Source of the DNA: Chrysoperla carnea
Taxonomy: Eukaryota > Arthropoda > Insecta > Neuroptera > Chrysopidae
Direction of reading: 5' to 3'
Assembly: GCF_905475395.1 (NCBI RefSeq)
Contig: NC_058342.1
Span: 16,154,640 to 16,218,639 of the forward strand
Length of the DNA: 64,000 nt
Shown: piece by piece, positions 32,952 to 46,488 of the stretch
Layout: every line of letters starts with the position of its first letter
Position numbering within the stretch: position 1 is the first letter of the stretch
Notes under the pieces: model-generated
Told to the model about the DNA's origin: nothing
Databases searched by the model: none
Seen by the model: the letters and a program-made list of their open reading frames with translations, nothing else
Translations under genes and position numbers: made by a program

Positions 32952-35794
32952 TTATAGGAGCCAAGCAAATCAAAAAAACTATAAAAACTATTAAAAACTA
33001 TTTTTATAAAAAGGCTTCATTGTTAAAAATGACATTCTTTAGCGACAATTTTCATTTTTTGGAATTTTTCCGACTTTTTAAGGAAATCGGTGCATCTAAC
33101 AAAAATGAAGATTATAACAAAATTCGTCGTTTAAAACTAGTCGCGATCTTATATCTTTTGCCGTTCAATTATTATAAATAAATTAAGAGTCAAAAATTAA
33201 CCAATTTCTTTCTAATTTTTTTCTGCTCAGCAAAAGGTCGTATTGATATTTTATTCCGGTCAACATGTTGTGCTTTCTTCATAGGACTCAGTTTTTGCAA
33301 TTTTCTGTATTATTTTTTGCACTATAATAACCCCCGCCCCCCCCCCCCCCCGCAGGAGCGTCAATATTTATACAAACTAACAACTTCACAAAGATTATCC
33401 TCAAATTACAAATAAACAAATGGAATATCTCGAAAACCTCCTAACCTCCGGTACTTGAGTTAGTAACTTGTCGAATTTTTTTCAAAAGTTTTTAATTTTT
33501 GTTGTAGAATAAATTTTTGCTTTAAAACTAGATTAGGTTCACCACTTCAAAGTTTCGGAAAATCGGTAGATATTTTATATTCGTTTTTTTCCTTAATTAA
33601 AATAAATATCCTTTAAAATAGGAAGCATTGTCGTTGAATAAATTATATATCTACTAAAAAAAATCTCTTTTACTCGGGAGGATGTATGTTGATGTGTCGA
33701 GATCTTTCGTTCAAATCTGGAGATGGAGCAACCCCTATTTAATTTTTAACTTGATCTAATTTTATTTCAACCTAAAAAATTGTCAATTCCGTAATAAAAC
33801 ATGATGGGATGATATTCTTAAACATTTTTTGAAAAGTTTTTATCTATTTTATCAAGACAGGTGAATGTGAATCAGGACGAAGAACAAAATGAATGTAATT
33901 TTCATATTATTGTACATTATTTTTTCTCCGCCTTCCATGATTTCCAAAAAGTGTTGAAACCCATTTTTATGATGAAAAATTATATAAAAAATTGCAACCG
34001 TAGATTTACTTCAATTTTCGATTATATTTGTTAAGAAAAAATCAATTACAGTCGATCTATCCGATTTGCCTTTAAAGAACAAATCTAAAACAAGTACATA
34101 AGTATAGAAATCTTATTAAAATAACATTGCTTTCGAAAAACTGAATTAGATATAATTAGTAACGGAAATGAAAGTATTATTATTTGAAAAAATAGAAATA
34201 ATTATACTTTTCTTACAAAACTCATAGAGTTTAATATCAAGCATTTCAAGTAATTACCTTTGCAGCAAAGTCAAAGGGCTTCGTTTATTTAGTTTAGAGG
34301 TTGGTACTATTTGGATACTTCATAAATTCATCATTTTTGTATTAAAACCCGGTAAAATGACCTTGAATTTTATAAAGCTATGGTTACACGTCTTAATTTT
34401 TTTCTGACAAATGTCTTGAATGTGAATTAACAATTTTAACTAATTAAAACGCCCTTTGACAACTTACAGTTCGTTTAAAAATGTGAAAGAAGTTGGGCTA
34501 AATGGTTTTATCTTAATATATTAAATCTCTGGATAGCAAAATAACTATTAAAAGGACCTCCTCCTGACGAAAAGTTCAGCGAACACGACATTTACTGACT
34601 GTTAGGTGGCACGAAGTTCGCCGGGTCAGTTTGTTTTCATTACAAAGAACCATAGCTACTAACCATTTAGATTTTTTTAACACTTCAATAGTTTCCTTAG
34701 ATTTTAACATGTCTAGAGTTCCCACCTCAAGTTCCGGGAGAAATCAATCTAATATATTTCCGAATCGTAGTACTGTACGATATTTTTTCATAGTTAAAAT
34801 TTAATTAAATATTCTTTAAAATAATAGCTACTCAGAACTGTTGAATTTATGTGAATAAGAAACAAAAAATATAGTTATTTATTGAACTCTGTAGGATTTA
34901 TGTTGATAACGGGAGTCGGGAGAAACTACACAATTTCTGGACTCTCTCGATCTAGAGAGATGTCAACACTTAACATATTGAAATTTTGCTACAGTTCATT
35001 TTTGAGATATTACTGCCAATCTCGACTTCTATTCTAGTATTAGCTAATGTTATTTTCAATTATTAAACATTTAAATAAAGCTATCTATATTATTTTCAAA
35101 AATAATTTTTTCAAAATTTTAAAATTAACATACAAAAGTTCCCCATTTCTCCCTTTTCACAATTGTGTTCTTTCAAAATGACAAGCAATAGTAATTTTAA
35201 GGATTTCAAGGTTGAAACATTTAATTTTCAGGGTTAGGTATAACATGAAAATTGATGGAAAATCCATTATAACAGGGAAAATTTCTTAAGTACACAGTGA
35301 GATTTAGTGGGAAAAGTTGGTGGATGTATTTTGCTCTACTTATTAATATTGACTGACAAAATATAGTCTGACTGACGAAGACAAATATCATGTTTTCGAA
35401 ATTTACTCTTTCGAAAACTAATGAGAACACAAAAATTAATTTTTTTGTAGTTTGTTTATCTTATGGGGCAAAATCTCCAAGAAAATCCAGTACAATCGAT
35501 AGGAAAATATGTGTCGTGTAAACGTAGCTGATTTTAAATTGAGTAACATATCAGAAGAGAAGGGGGACAGCGATCAACACACTCGAGATAGAAATAATAT
35601 TGCATTTAGTTGTTTCCTATCAGTTGAATTGTGAGCACGTTTTTTCTTCACACAAAAGTACGTATAAATTTTTCCTAAATTTCCCAAATAAATTTTATAA
35701 CAAATCATTACTACACCAAAATGACAAACATGATTTTATTCGAATTTCATGAAAACTGCAATAATATTTGTTTAATTGTTTACAGAATACGAAA
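32952..35794. other. Intergenic region upstream of the peroxiredoxin gene
   Basis: No gene is seen except the presumed non-coding first exon of the downstream gene, which I cannot place. A C-rich tract lies at 33331-33351 with 15 uninterrupted C at 33337-33351. At about 34555-34635, reverse, is a non-LTR type tail (ACGAAGTTCGCCGGGTCAG). The acceptor TTTACAG at 35779-35785 implies a 5' UTR intron. Confidence 0.5.
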
Positions 35795-38255
35795 ATGCCG
35801 GTACCACCAATTGGAAAACGAGCTCCAGAATTTGCAGGAACTGCTGTAGTCAATGGACAATTTAAGGACATTAAATTAGACGACTATAAAGGAAAATATT
35901 TAGTATTATTTTTCTATCCATTAGATTTGTAAGTACATTTTGAGTTTTGTTTGTTTGTTGAGAAAATGATGGGTGAATGTGTGTAGATTCCGTATGTCAG
36001 CCATTACAGATTTTTTTTTTAATTTTACGAATTACGTTGCATCATAATTTTTCATTCTTTTCCAATTAGTAATACACGTATGATTTTTCCCAGCATTCAT
36101 ATCCGTGTTAAATGATTTATCCTTCAAATCTTGTGAAGTGAAATCATGCGTTAAATTTTTTTTATAGATTAATCTTGATTTTTGTAAACATTACAAGAAA
36201 TTTCTTTTGTTTCCCACAATTAATAACGGTTTTTTTCTTTCAAAATAAGATACATTCTCTTCTCCCCTCCTTGTTGGAAGTCAAAAGGTCTTTTTTTTGA
36301 TACATAAAAGATTCTTTGTTTTTCTAGAAAGTACATTAAATTTTATGTTGTCACGCGGTTACAAAAATCATATCTTTGTTGTGTACAATTTTAACCCATG
36401 AGGTACCAATAATTTTCTAAATATTTCAAATTGTTTTAAAATGAAAAATTTTTATTACAAAAGAAATAAAACGAGTTTTCTGTAAATGATCTGAACTTTG
36501 ATCGCTTTGAAAAATATTTTTTCCATGTTTCATAAAAAGTCATTATGTAATCTTAATTATCGTAATATATGTATAATTATAAGAATTACAGTCAAACTGT
36601 GTTATAAAATATTTATTTTGTAATTATAAAATAATTTAAGCGGTAATTTTTAATGGTAAATATGGGAATTTGGATTCGAGTTTCAACGATTTGAATGTTT
36701 GATTAGGCCAAGTTTAAGCTTGTTTACATGTTTTTTTGTGATAGCGATAATATCTCATGTTTAAACGATTTTTGGTTTGATTTTAACGCTTTCGATTAAC
36801 GAAGTGTCTTATTGCCACTGGCCGTGAATATCCTCTACTATAAAAACAGGGACATAAATGCATTCAAAACTGATTAATAAACTTTAAATTTTTACAAACG
36901 AAAAATTAAAAAATTAATTATTATATGCATAATTATTTGCAATAATTAACTTTTATTAATATATGATTGATAAAAAATAACATCCTTTGAATACACGAAT
37001 GGCTTGTATATCCGTATATCCGTGGATACAGTTAGATTTACAGATTGGAAATTTTCTCACGTGTGGTCTTATCCTGTGATCCGGGGGTTTGCCATACCTT
37101 TATAGAGATCGAGTTAGCTCGAGTCTGCGTGGTTTGGATCCTTGCGTTTACACTGTGGTGGCGTCCAAACTTGGTTAATTAAAGATATGGATATTAAATT
37201 TGAAGCGCTTAATTAGCGCAAGTTCATAAAATCATGATGTTATATTTGTGACAACAGTCATGTTACTGCACATAATACTTAGACGTAGTGTGTATGCATA
37301 TTACTCAATACAAACACACACAACTATTCAAGTTGTTTGTTTGTTTAACTTTTCAAAAAATCGATTAAAAATGGATTTTAATTTCTAAATTATCCTAATT
37401 CTTTGTTTTTTTTTTTTTTTTTTTAAATATTAGTTTTTGAGAGCATTATATAACAGTCTTACATCTTCTCGAAATTTTTCACAGTTATTTATTAGGTTTT
37501 AAAGAAATCGTACCAAAAAGTCAACCTCTCAGAGGCCCCGCGAAAACCCCTTTTTCGGGAATAGAGATTTGATCAGTTTTTTACAAATTACAAAAAAACT
37601 GAATCAATTAAAAATTCTAGCTGATTTAATTGTGCACATTTTTGTTTTTCCTTTCTAGCTTCAAAATTTACCGAGATAGCTAATTTTACGCATTTTTTGC
37701 TTATTCAATCAAATGATAAAAAAACTCTTGACCGCCTCTTTGACAGGTCAAATCTTTGTCTTTATCTGCTTATAATTGTAATATATTTATCTTTTCAGTA
37801 CATTCGTATGCCCAACCGAAATAATCGCATTTTCCGATCGTGCTGATGAATTCCGTAAAATTGGCTGTGAAGTAATTGCTGCCTCAACTGACAGTCACTT
37901 CTCACATTTGGCATGGATCAATACGTCACGTAAAGAAGGCGGTATTGGTAACATGAACATTCCCGTTTTAGCTGATAAATCAATGGCAACCGCACGCGCC
38001 TACGGTGTGCTCAACGAAGAAACTGGTATCCCATTCCGCGGTTTATATATCATCGATGGTAAAGGTATTTTACGTCAAGTGACCATCAACGATTTACCAG
38101 TTGGACGATCAGTCGATGAAACCTTACGACTTGTACAAGCGTTCCAATTCACCGATGAACATGGTGAAGTATGTCCAGCAGGTTGGAAACCAGGTGACAA
38201 AACAATGAAACCAGACCCAGTTGGAAGCAAATCATATTTCAAACAAGCTAACTAA
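35795..38255 (+). CDS. Typical 2-Cys peroxiredoxin, cytosolic Prx1/2 type
   Basis: Exons 35795-35928 and 37799-38255 (TAA) join across a 1870-bp GT-AG intron within the codon for the F of the DFTFVCPTE motif, giving 196 aa. The peroxidatic cysteine is C49 (FVCPTE) and the resolving cysteine C170 (EVCPAGW), the spacing of typical 2-Cys peroxiredoxins, which reduce hydrogen peroxide and organic peroxides as dimers with thioredoxin as reductant. The conserved YPLDFTFVCPTE, PVLADKS and NDLPVGRS blocks are intact. The GGLG motif reads GGIG and a C-terminal YF is present; together these mark eukaryotic enzymes prone to over-oxidation. There is no signal or mitochondrial presequence before the PxxGKxAPxF start, so it is likely cytosolic. 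The start is the first ATG after an apparent 5' UTR splice acceptor. The nearest insect relative would be Jafrac1-type. Confidence 0.95.
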
Positions 38256-38440
38256 GGTTACCATTTATTATTGTTCCGTACTCTGTGGAAGATTTATTTT
38301 TTATTTAATACCACCCCTGTCATCCATTTACTCAAAAAAAAATCTTACTCCTTTAAATAATTATAAAAAAATTTTTTAGTACTATTTTCAATTTCTGTTA
38401 AAAAAAATGAATTAGTTTTTGTAAGTGATATAATTTTCAA

Positions 38441-38446
38441 AATAAA
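38441..38446 (+). promoter_or_regulatory. Candidate polyadenylation signal of the peroxiredoxin gene
   Basis: An AATAAA lies 186 bp after the stop, followed by T-rich sequence. Position and composition are suitable, but the motif is common here by chance. Confidence 0.5.
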
Positions 38447-39573
38447 ACAAAAGTATCTTTTTAAAAAAGTTTTAATTTTTTTTCTTAATAATCCAAAATA
38501 TTTTTAGGATAAAATGAAAGCCAAGCCTAAAACTAGGGTTGCCAATTATACTTTTAAATGACGTATCCTATTTTAATATAATATTTGACCCTAAGTGAAG
38601 CTGATACATGCGCTATATCAGCTTTTTATTCTAAGGCACTTCTGGATATGCTAGAAAAATATAAAATTCAAATTTTCATTCGACGCGAAATTGCTTGAAA
38701 CCAACTTGCCATAAATTTCTAGGTTATGGACAGTCTATAAAACTGATTTGACAAACGTGAATTTTGCAATGCAAGTTATTTTCAAAATTAAATTTCGCTT
38801 CTTGGACCATTCGAAAACATTTAGAATGTCGCAAATTTAAAATAAAATGTATTTTTTGGTTTAAACTTTTTGAATTTTACTTGTTTTTCACGCTATAAAT
38901 ATTATTTCCTAAGGAGGATGATATTTCAAAGAACCTAAGTCTTATTTTAGCACTGCTTTACAAGGGCTTTGAGTACACGTTTACAAAATTTCTTTTAAAA
39001 TCTCAAGAGGGCTTTTTTTTTACTGTCGACTTTTTATAATGTGTTGAAAAATCTCTCGATACTGTACCATGGGCAGGTAAGGGAAAAGTCCGAGAAGTCG
39101 CAACTTTTTCATTGCAACTCCCGGAAAATCGGAACCCCCTCTCCGCAAATTACGTATTAGTTGTATAAGTCAACGTAATTTCCGTCAGATTTTAAACGGA
39201 TTACAAAAATAACTCTAACTAGGACTAACTAAACATGTGTGAAAATCAACATCATTGCGCGATATTTAGTTGGTTTGGGTCGAGTTAGCACGGGTTGGGT
39301 TGGTTTTTGGCCCTTTTTTAGACCGTTAATTCACAATTTTATGAGTTAGTTTACAATCTGGAAATTAAAAATTACGGTTTCATATAGATGCTAGAAAGAT
39401 GGGATTTTCACCAATCGATTCGAAATAAACCGCAACCTCCTGGAAAATCGGAAAACCCCCCGAACTATATATTTCAGTTTTATACATGCTAGAAAGATCC
39501 GCTTTTTTTTCATTCGACGCGAAATTGCTTGAAACATACGGGTAAAATCGGAAAATTAAACATTTGGTAAGTA

Positions 39574-39852
39574 TTTTTATAGCATGTATATATGAAATAT
39601 GTCAAGGTATCTTAAGTTTAGTCCCAAGTTTGTAACGCTTAATAATATTGATGCTACTAACTAAATTTTGCTATAGTTGTTCATAAAATCACCTAATTAG
39701 TCCATTTCCGGTTGTCTGTAAGTATGATCACACAAAAACGAAAAGAGATACAAAGCTAAAATTTTTATAGCGTGCTTAGGACGTAAAAAGTGGGATCGAG
39801 TTCGTAAATGAGCAACATAGGTCAATTGGGTCTTAGGTCTGTAGGACCCATC
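39574..39852 (+). repeat. Rep-T, copy 7, 5' half
   Basis: It starts TTTTATAGCATGTATATATG and stops abruptly after GTAGGACCCATC. The following family part (CTTGTAAACCGTTAGAG) appears only at 40712, as part of an inverted repeat, so the copy is split by about 860 bp of other sequence. Confidence 0.75.
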
Positions 39853-40639
39853 ACTGTCATGCGAGCAAAACGAGTTTTCGAAAAGTATACTTTATCACTA
39901 TAGTGCGTAAAACGATCCACTCATATGGTTTAGTAATGAACTATTCGTCGACAAGTTAAAACAGTACATCGATTAAAACGATTTTTTACTTTTTATCGAT
40001 TCGATGTTTTCACTTTTTATCGATATAGTTTAAGTTATTTGAAAATAATGGTTTGCTTTACAAATCTTTGAAAATGAAGTTAAATTTTATCATTTTTAAA
40101 TGGCAATAACAAAGGCCAAATTGGATGACATTTACATCTTAATTAATTGTTGAGATGGACGATTTTTGGTTAGTAGTTAACCTCGTGGCTGATCGTAGCA
40201 TTAGAAATTTCTGCGAAAAATTCCCGTAAAATTGAATTTTATATTAGATGATTTTAAAAAAGGAAATATCTATTCGTTTTAGAATTAAACTTGATAAAAT
40301 TCAACCCATTAATATATTTGAAAACGTCAAATTGTGTGAATATTTTCTTTATAACCTCCATGCATTTTTATTAGGTTAGTGGTTAGGCTTGTAGCACAAT
40401 TAAACTAAATATCTAAAAGGAAAAAATTAATGCATCTTTCAAATTTTGCACAATTGTTTTATAAGGTTGTTAAAACTTCGTAAAAAATGTCTACTTCTTA
40501 GGGGCGTACCTAACTCCCTTTTTGGGGGGTAGTTGGGGGTTTTTATTAGTTTTTTTTACCAATTACAAACAAACTGTGTATCAAATAAAAAAAAGTTTAA
40601 TTAAACGTTCTAGCTGAAGTATTTGCGCACATTTTGGTT

Positions 40640-41205
40640 TTTTTCGACTTGCCAGCTCAAAATTGACCGAGATATGATAATTTTAAATTGGAAAGTTTTT
40701 GCTCATTCAATTCACCTTGTAAACCGTTAGAGATAGAAAAAAAGTTTAAATGTAACAGTTATTCCTCATAAAAAAGTTAACAACTATTATTTGAATCACT
40801 CTTTCGTAAACATAAATTTTTACCCGTGAGGGCGCAACATAGGAAAACACTTTGGTGTCCATTTTCTCCACAATTATAAAAAAAAGTGTTGAAAATTTGC
40901 AGGTAAACTTTAACTAAAGGTTTCGTGCAATAATCTAGAAAAAACATTCCAGAAAATACTTTCGAAAATTTGGAAATTTTCGAAACTATTTTCGAGACAC
41001 TCTCACGGGCAAAAAGGGATGTTTAGGAAAAAATATTTCAAACAAAAGTTGTTTATTTTTTATAAGAAATAAGTTTTACATTTAAACTTTTGTTCTATCT
41101 CTAACGGTATACAAGATGGATACTTTTTCATTTGATTAAATGAGCAAAAAAATTCCATTTTAAAATTTGAATATTTCGGTCAATTTTGAAGTTCCGTTTC
41201 AGTAG
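40640..41205. repeat. Inverted repeat with arms of about 200 bp containing Rep-T sequence
   Basis: Left arm about 40640-40848 (AAAATTGACCGAGATAT, GTTTTTGCTCATTCAAT, CCGTTAGAGATAG, ACCCGTGAGGGCG). Right arm about 40985-41205 is its diverged inverse. The loop is about 135 bp. A related single arm without the Rep-T part lies at about 37560-37740 in the peroxiredoxin intron. Confidence 0.7.
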
Positions 41206-41686
41206 TCAGTTAGAACTAGACTTATTAGACTATTGTAACATTAGAAATATTTGAAAAAATTTCCGTACAGTTGAGTTTTAAAGTAGATTATTTCAAAATA
41301 TAAAATGTTTAAAATTGATTCGTGTAGTAATTCTTGCTATCTTTTCATAATCGGATGTAAGCGGTTATTAGGCCGAAGAAGTTTTTGATTAGGTTTTATA
41401 TTATTGAATAAATATTGTATGCGTATTCACAATTACTGGGTCTTGATGGTCATGATCAGAGATGTCTATATTATGTAATTATTCAAATTAAAAATATACC
41501 TAATCTGAATATTTATTAAAAAAAAAAAAAAAATGAATAGGTACAATGGCCTCAGTTAAAATAAGTCAATATTTAAAATCAGGGGCGGATTCAGATTAAA
41601 AGTGTATCTACCCCTTGAAAAAAATATGCATGGTCACCTCCCCCCCCCAAATTACGTTTTTTAATTCTATTACTCTTGATAAGTAT

Positions 41687-42090
41687 TTTTATAGCATGTA
41701 TATATGAAATGTATCAAGGTATACTAAGTTTAGTCCCAAGTTTCTAAAAATGTTGATTCTACGAACAAAGTTTAGTATAGGTGTTTATAAAATTATCGAA
41801 TTATTACATTTCCGGCTATCCGCCTGTCCATCTGTCAGAGATATCAAGCTGAAATTTTTACAGCGTGCTTTAGACGTAAAAAGTGAGGTCTTAAATGAGC
41901 AACATAGGTCTATTAGGTCTTGGGTCCGTAGGTTGAACCCGTTAGAGCTAGAATAAAAGTCTAAATGTAAAAAATTTTCCTTATAAAAAAATAAACTTTT
42001 GTTTGAAACGCTTTTTCGTAAGCATCACTGTTTACCCAGTGCGCCAATAAGGCGTAAATTATATAGTACGTGTTAAATGGAAATATCATT
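41687..42090 (+). repeat. Rep-T, copy 8, 3' end missing
   Basis: It begins TTTTATAGCATGTATATATG and carries family words up to GGCGTAAATTATATAGTA. It then breaks off before the terminal palindrome. Confidence 0.8.
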
Positions 42091-42856
42091 TTTTTACATA
42101 ATACATATATTTCATACTGGCTAGAAACATGTAAAAAAGGAAGAATTTACTAATTATTCAGCTTTAATCAGGTGCATGTAAAAATAAATTCATGGTTTGC
42201 TATTGCGACTGCTCATAACCAACTAAAACCTATTCATTTCTCACTGTATTTATAATCACTGCACACTACCCCCCACCCCCCCACACACCCCACTTCAGCA
42301 TCATAGGATTAATTAAATAATATTTTTTTAGTTTTTAAAGTTATAAAATTAAGTGTGAGTTTTTATGATGCGCGCGCAAAGGGTGACATGAAAACTACAT
42401 GTTGAAACTAGTTACAATTTTTTAACACAATAAAGTTCGTCGATAAACCAAATGCCACTCACAATAAACAAGGGTGGATATATAGCAGGCTAAATATCAT
42501 CTAGGAACACAATGGATATGCGTTACTTGTTTACATTATTTATAAATTATTATATTTTTTATTATCGAAGAAGTATAAATTTTTATGTACGTATAAAAGC
42601 ACAAATATTGTTTTTTTGTTTGTTTTGCAAGTAATTTTTCCTTCCAGTGAATACGGGCCTGGTTTTAGTTTTTACTTTACATCACATTTATTATTTAAAC
42701 GTTTCATGTATGTATTCATAATATTGTGTTTTCTGTTTTGTATTATTTTTAAAATTTATTTAATCAATATTTCGATTAACTATTCAAAACAAAATCAAAT
42801 AATAACTTTAAAATAATTGTTTTTATAAACTTTTTATACATTAAGTTTTATCAATA

Positions 42857-43290
42857 ACTAGCGACCCGCCCCGGCTTCGCACGGGTGCAATGCTGATACT
42901 AAATACACTACAGAAAAACTGTGAACGTTGTATATAAAAACATAGCGGCCCGCTCTGGCTTCGCACGGGTATAAAATATATAGCCTATGTGATTAAAATC
43001 GATCCAGTAGTTTTGATTTATTCATTACTGCCCGTGGCCCCACGCGTTAAATTTGGAGTAAAACAATCCCCCTTTCCCTATACCATGAAGATTTCCTGCT
43101 ATGAATATTTCCTCAAAAAATGTAATTATTTACGACATCACATTAGAAACCTCAAAAATAGCAGTACTTCTCCACTATTTAATGGATGTTATTACATATA
43201 AACCTTCTTCTTGAATCACTCTATCTATTAAAAAAAACCGCATCAAAATCCGTTGCGTAGTTTAACTCAATAATCAGTCCCGACTTGTTT
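42857..43290 (+). repeat. Non-LTR retrotransposon/SINE-type tail repeat
   Basis: It begins CTAGCGACCCGCCCCGGCTT and CGCACGGGT, a start widespread in insect repeats of the RTE-like tail type. A second GCGGCCCGCTCTGGCTTCGC lies 93 bp further on, so the head is duplicated. It continues with AAAATCGATCCAGTAGTTTT. No coding frame is recognisable. Confidence 0.65.
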
Positions 43291-43622
43291 CTAAAAGTCT
43301 CTATGTAAACTGCTGGACTTGGACTTGTTTTTTTCTTTAATTTTTTATTTAACGCAGTCGGGGTTTTTTATTTTTTAATTAAATAATTTTTTTATTTTAC
43401 ACTTTTTGTTAGGATTGCCTATATCTAATTAATTATACCTTACTTAAGGAAGTTTTTTCACTTGCTGGAAGTAAATAGTGCGGCGAAAGGACCTCCTTAA
43501 TTTAACAGGTGCGGATTCAAGGGGGGTCCCAGTGGTCATGACCCCCCCCTCCACCAAAACAGCCCGCATTTCAAAAAATAAAACTAAACCAATTTTTTAA
43601 AACTGAAAAACAAAAAAAAAAA

Positions 43623-44182
43623 AACAAGTGAAAACAAACAATTCACTGAGTTATTTGTTGAAATACCATGCATAGTCAGTGTTGATTTCTTTATCACATT
43701 ACACATACAAACATGTGACACATACATAACTGATAATCAAGTATAGTACATATTATAAAATTTCCGCCTAATTGGCACCCTCACGGGTAAACAATGATGT
43801 TTACGAAAAAATGTTTCAAACAAAAGTTGTTTAATTATTGATAAGGAACATTTTTTACATTTAAACTTTTGTTCTATCTCTAACGGTTTACAAGATGGGT
43901 CCTACGGACCCAAGACCCAATTCACCTATGATGCTCATTTACGAACTTGACCTCACTTTTTACGTCCTGAGTACGTTGTAAAAATTTCAACTCGATATCT
44001 TTTTTTGGCTTTTGAGTTATCGTGTCCACAGACGGACGGACGGACAACCGGAAATGGACTAATTAGGTGATTTTATGAACACCTATGACAAAATTTTTTT
44101 CCTAGCATCATTATTTTTAAGCGTTACAAACTTGGGACTAAACTTAATATACTATGTATATTTCATATAAACATGGTATAAA
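43623..44182 (-). repeat. Rep-T, copy 9, near full length
   Basis: It reads in reverse from ACAAGTGAAAACAAACAATT to AAACATGGTATAAAA. It follows an A-rich run (43603-43624). All family landmarks are present. Confidence 0.9.
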
Positions 44183-44804
44183 AAACTAAACGAACAAAAC
44201 TTCTTTTTGCAAACTAAAAAAATGGAAACTAACCAAGCGACCAAAATTAACTCACTTTTTTGCACTTCTGGAAAAATTGGAATTTAATAATGACTGAATC
44301 AACAAAATTCACTGATTTTCTTACACAACACTGACTTTATTATTTGCTCTATATTTGGATTGTAGCTATTCGCTCCGTGCATGAGTTTCGTTTCCATGGT
44401 AACGATTCACTACTTTAATTATAGAATTGTATGGATGCATATATAATTGTATGGATTGCATTTATGACTTAAATTGAAAATTTAAAATTAATGTTTCACA
44501 AATTTAAATAAATAATTATGATAATTTACATTTGAAAAATAATATTTGTGCAATTTAATTTCTTATTTTCACAATTTTTAATGCATTAAGTTTAATTAAT
44601 TAGTGTTTTTCAATAATTTTAATTTGACATTTTCTATAAGATTAACATGTAAAGAATTGCAAATTAGTCATAACAGCCCTCTTTAACGCCAAAATTGTTC
44701 ACTGGTAGCGCTGGCATCGATTTTATTATCCCTACCATGACTACGCACATAACGAATACTTTATATACTAACATCTGCTTACAAGTTTCAAGTGAAAGCA
44801 TCAT

Positions 44805-45008
44805 TTATAACACAAAATCCAACCTTCTATTTTTTTTTCGCAAATTGATCGCATCGATGTCTAATTCGATGTCGCTATGGATGTGTAGTAATGCAAGTCC
44901 GGTAAGTCTTTCTTCTGCCATAGTTGATCACAACCAAGTTTTGAGGCGACGGAGAGTTGAAAAGCTCCTTTCTGCAGTGGTTGCAGTAACAGGAAGTGTC
45001 TCCAAAAT
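44805..45008 (-). pseudogene. Fragment of a hAT transposase: C-terminal dimerisation domain
   Basis: The minus strand reads ILETLPVTATTAERSFSTLR, then RLKTWL, a TGA stop, STMAEERLTGLALLHIHSDI and a natural end DFVL plus stop. TAERSFSTLRRLKTWLRSTM-like sequence is the hallmark of the C-terminal dimerisation domain of hAT transposases and ZMYM1-like derivatives. One internal stop and the lack of an upstream frame make it a dead fragment. The overlapping + strand ORF at 44695-45012 is its antisense shadow. Confidence 0.85.
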
Positions 45009-46014
45009 GTAAAAAATTCAGTTTGCTTTGTTTGTTTGGGTATTTTTGATTTTTTTTAATCTTGTCTTTTCTTGTTTTTCAATAATTATTTGACTACTTT
45101 AAAATTAAAGTATAGCAAGAAAATATTATCTTAAACTATTTAATTGCTACCTTAAGAACAAATTTTCCAGCTAGTACTTTTTTTCAGTTTATTATTTATT
45201 TCTCAATAAATTTTACAGTAAATTATAATTTTAATGCAAAAACAGAAACTTGAATTTTCTTCGAAAAACAAATTTTCAGTTTTTTTTTTTCAACTCATCT
45301 AATCGATAACTAACAATTGGTAGGGTCTTACTTTCTCGTAAGATTGCCAACAAATATTAACAATTTTGAAAATTTTTTTGAAAAGTATGATCGAAACTTC
45401 ACTATAAGATAGATAAAGACAAAGTAGTATACAAAAAAATTATTTTTCCTTGTAATCTAGTATTTTTTTTTAATTATCATTCCCGCGAAAAACCTGCTAA
45501 AGATAGTTCGTCGACTTTCATTTTCAGCCTATGTATATTTGGTCCTTTGTAGCGCTCTAGAGACAAACCGTATAAGCCAATTTAATTTATTCTTACGTCA
45601 ATCGATTTTTCTATTTAGATTTTCAATGATACTCCACTCAACTACCTTATCTTCAGTTACCCTCGCAAATTAGACAAATCGAATGACATAAAAATTATCA
45701 AAATCGGTCCACGCAAACATATATAGACTGATAAACACACTACCACTTCTTTGCGTCGAGCAGTCGGGTAAAAATAATCTGCAGATTCTTCGATTCTTTT
45801 GGGAAAAAATTATTATTGCTTTATGTTATATATTTAAACGAGTAAGTCTATATATACTATATATACTAGTAAGATTCTCGATCTTGAAAATGACTGACTC
45901 CAACGATTTTCATGAAAATGAGTATTCAGGAATTTTTAAAAAACGTCTGACATCTATTGGTGTATATCGTAGTTAAGGAAATAAAGTACATTACCGGGAC
46001 ATTCAAATTGATAT

Positions 46015-46325
46015 TTGTGTGGAGACATTTTAAACGGTTCTTATATTAGTGATAAAATTTGTGTCTTTTTGAGTCCGAGCAAAGCTCGCTTATCCAGAAA
46101 TTGAATAGTAATTAAGAAATTCGATTTCTCAAAAAATATTAACCTCCTTCTCTTCAGGTAAAAGGTCTGAAAATCTCACGGCACTAAATTGCGTAATTTT
46201 TACGAAACTATATAAGAAGGTTGATAATTTGTAGGAAACTTCGAATAGTAGATTTATTGACCCTAATATCATATCAATCCCATCTTATTGGGGTCTGAAG
46301 AGGTGAAAAGTGAAAGGTCTAAATT
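46015..46325. repeat. Dispersed repeat, copy 1 of a pair with 50264-50530
   Basis: Words such as GTCTTTTTGAGTCCGAGCAA, AGCTCGCTTATCCAGA, GGAAACTTCGAATAGTAGAT and CCCATCTTATTGGG occur in the same order in both places. The start and end of the element are not clear. The stretch 45480-45775 before it looks like a decayed non-LTR tail (AAAATCGGTCCACGCA). Confidence 0.7.
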
Positions 46326-46488
46326 TTTTGGACAACAATTTAAGTTTTTCTAAAGGAAAAAAGCAAAAAAAAGTACATTTGTCTATATCTTTTTTGATAT
46401 GTAAATGTTTTGAAACGAATTTGAGCATAAACCTCTTTTGGTCGAAAACCGAAATGAGATCCAAAATTTTGTCCTGAAAATCCAAATA

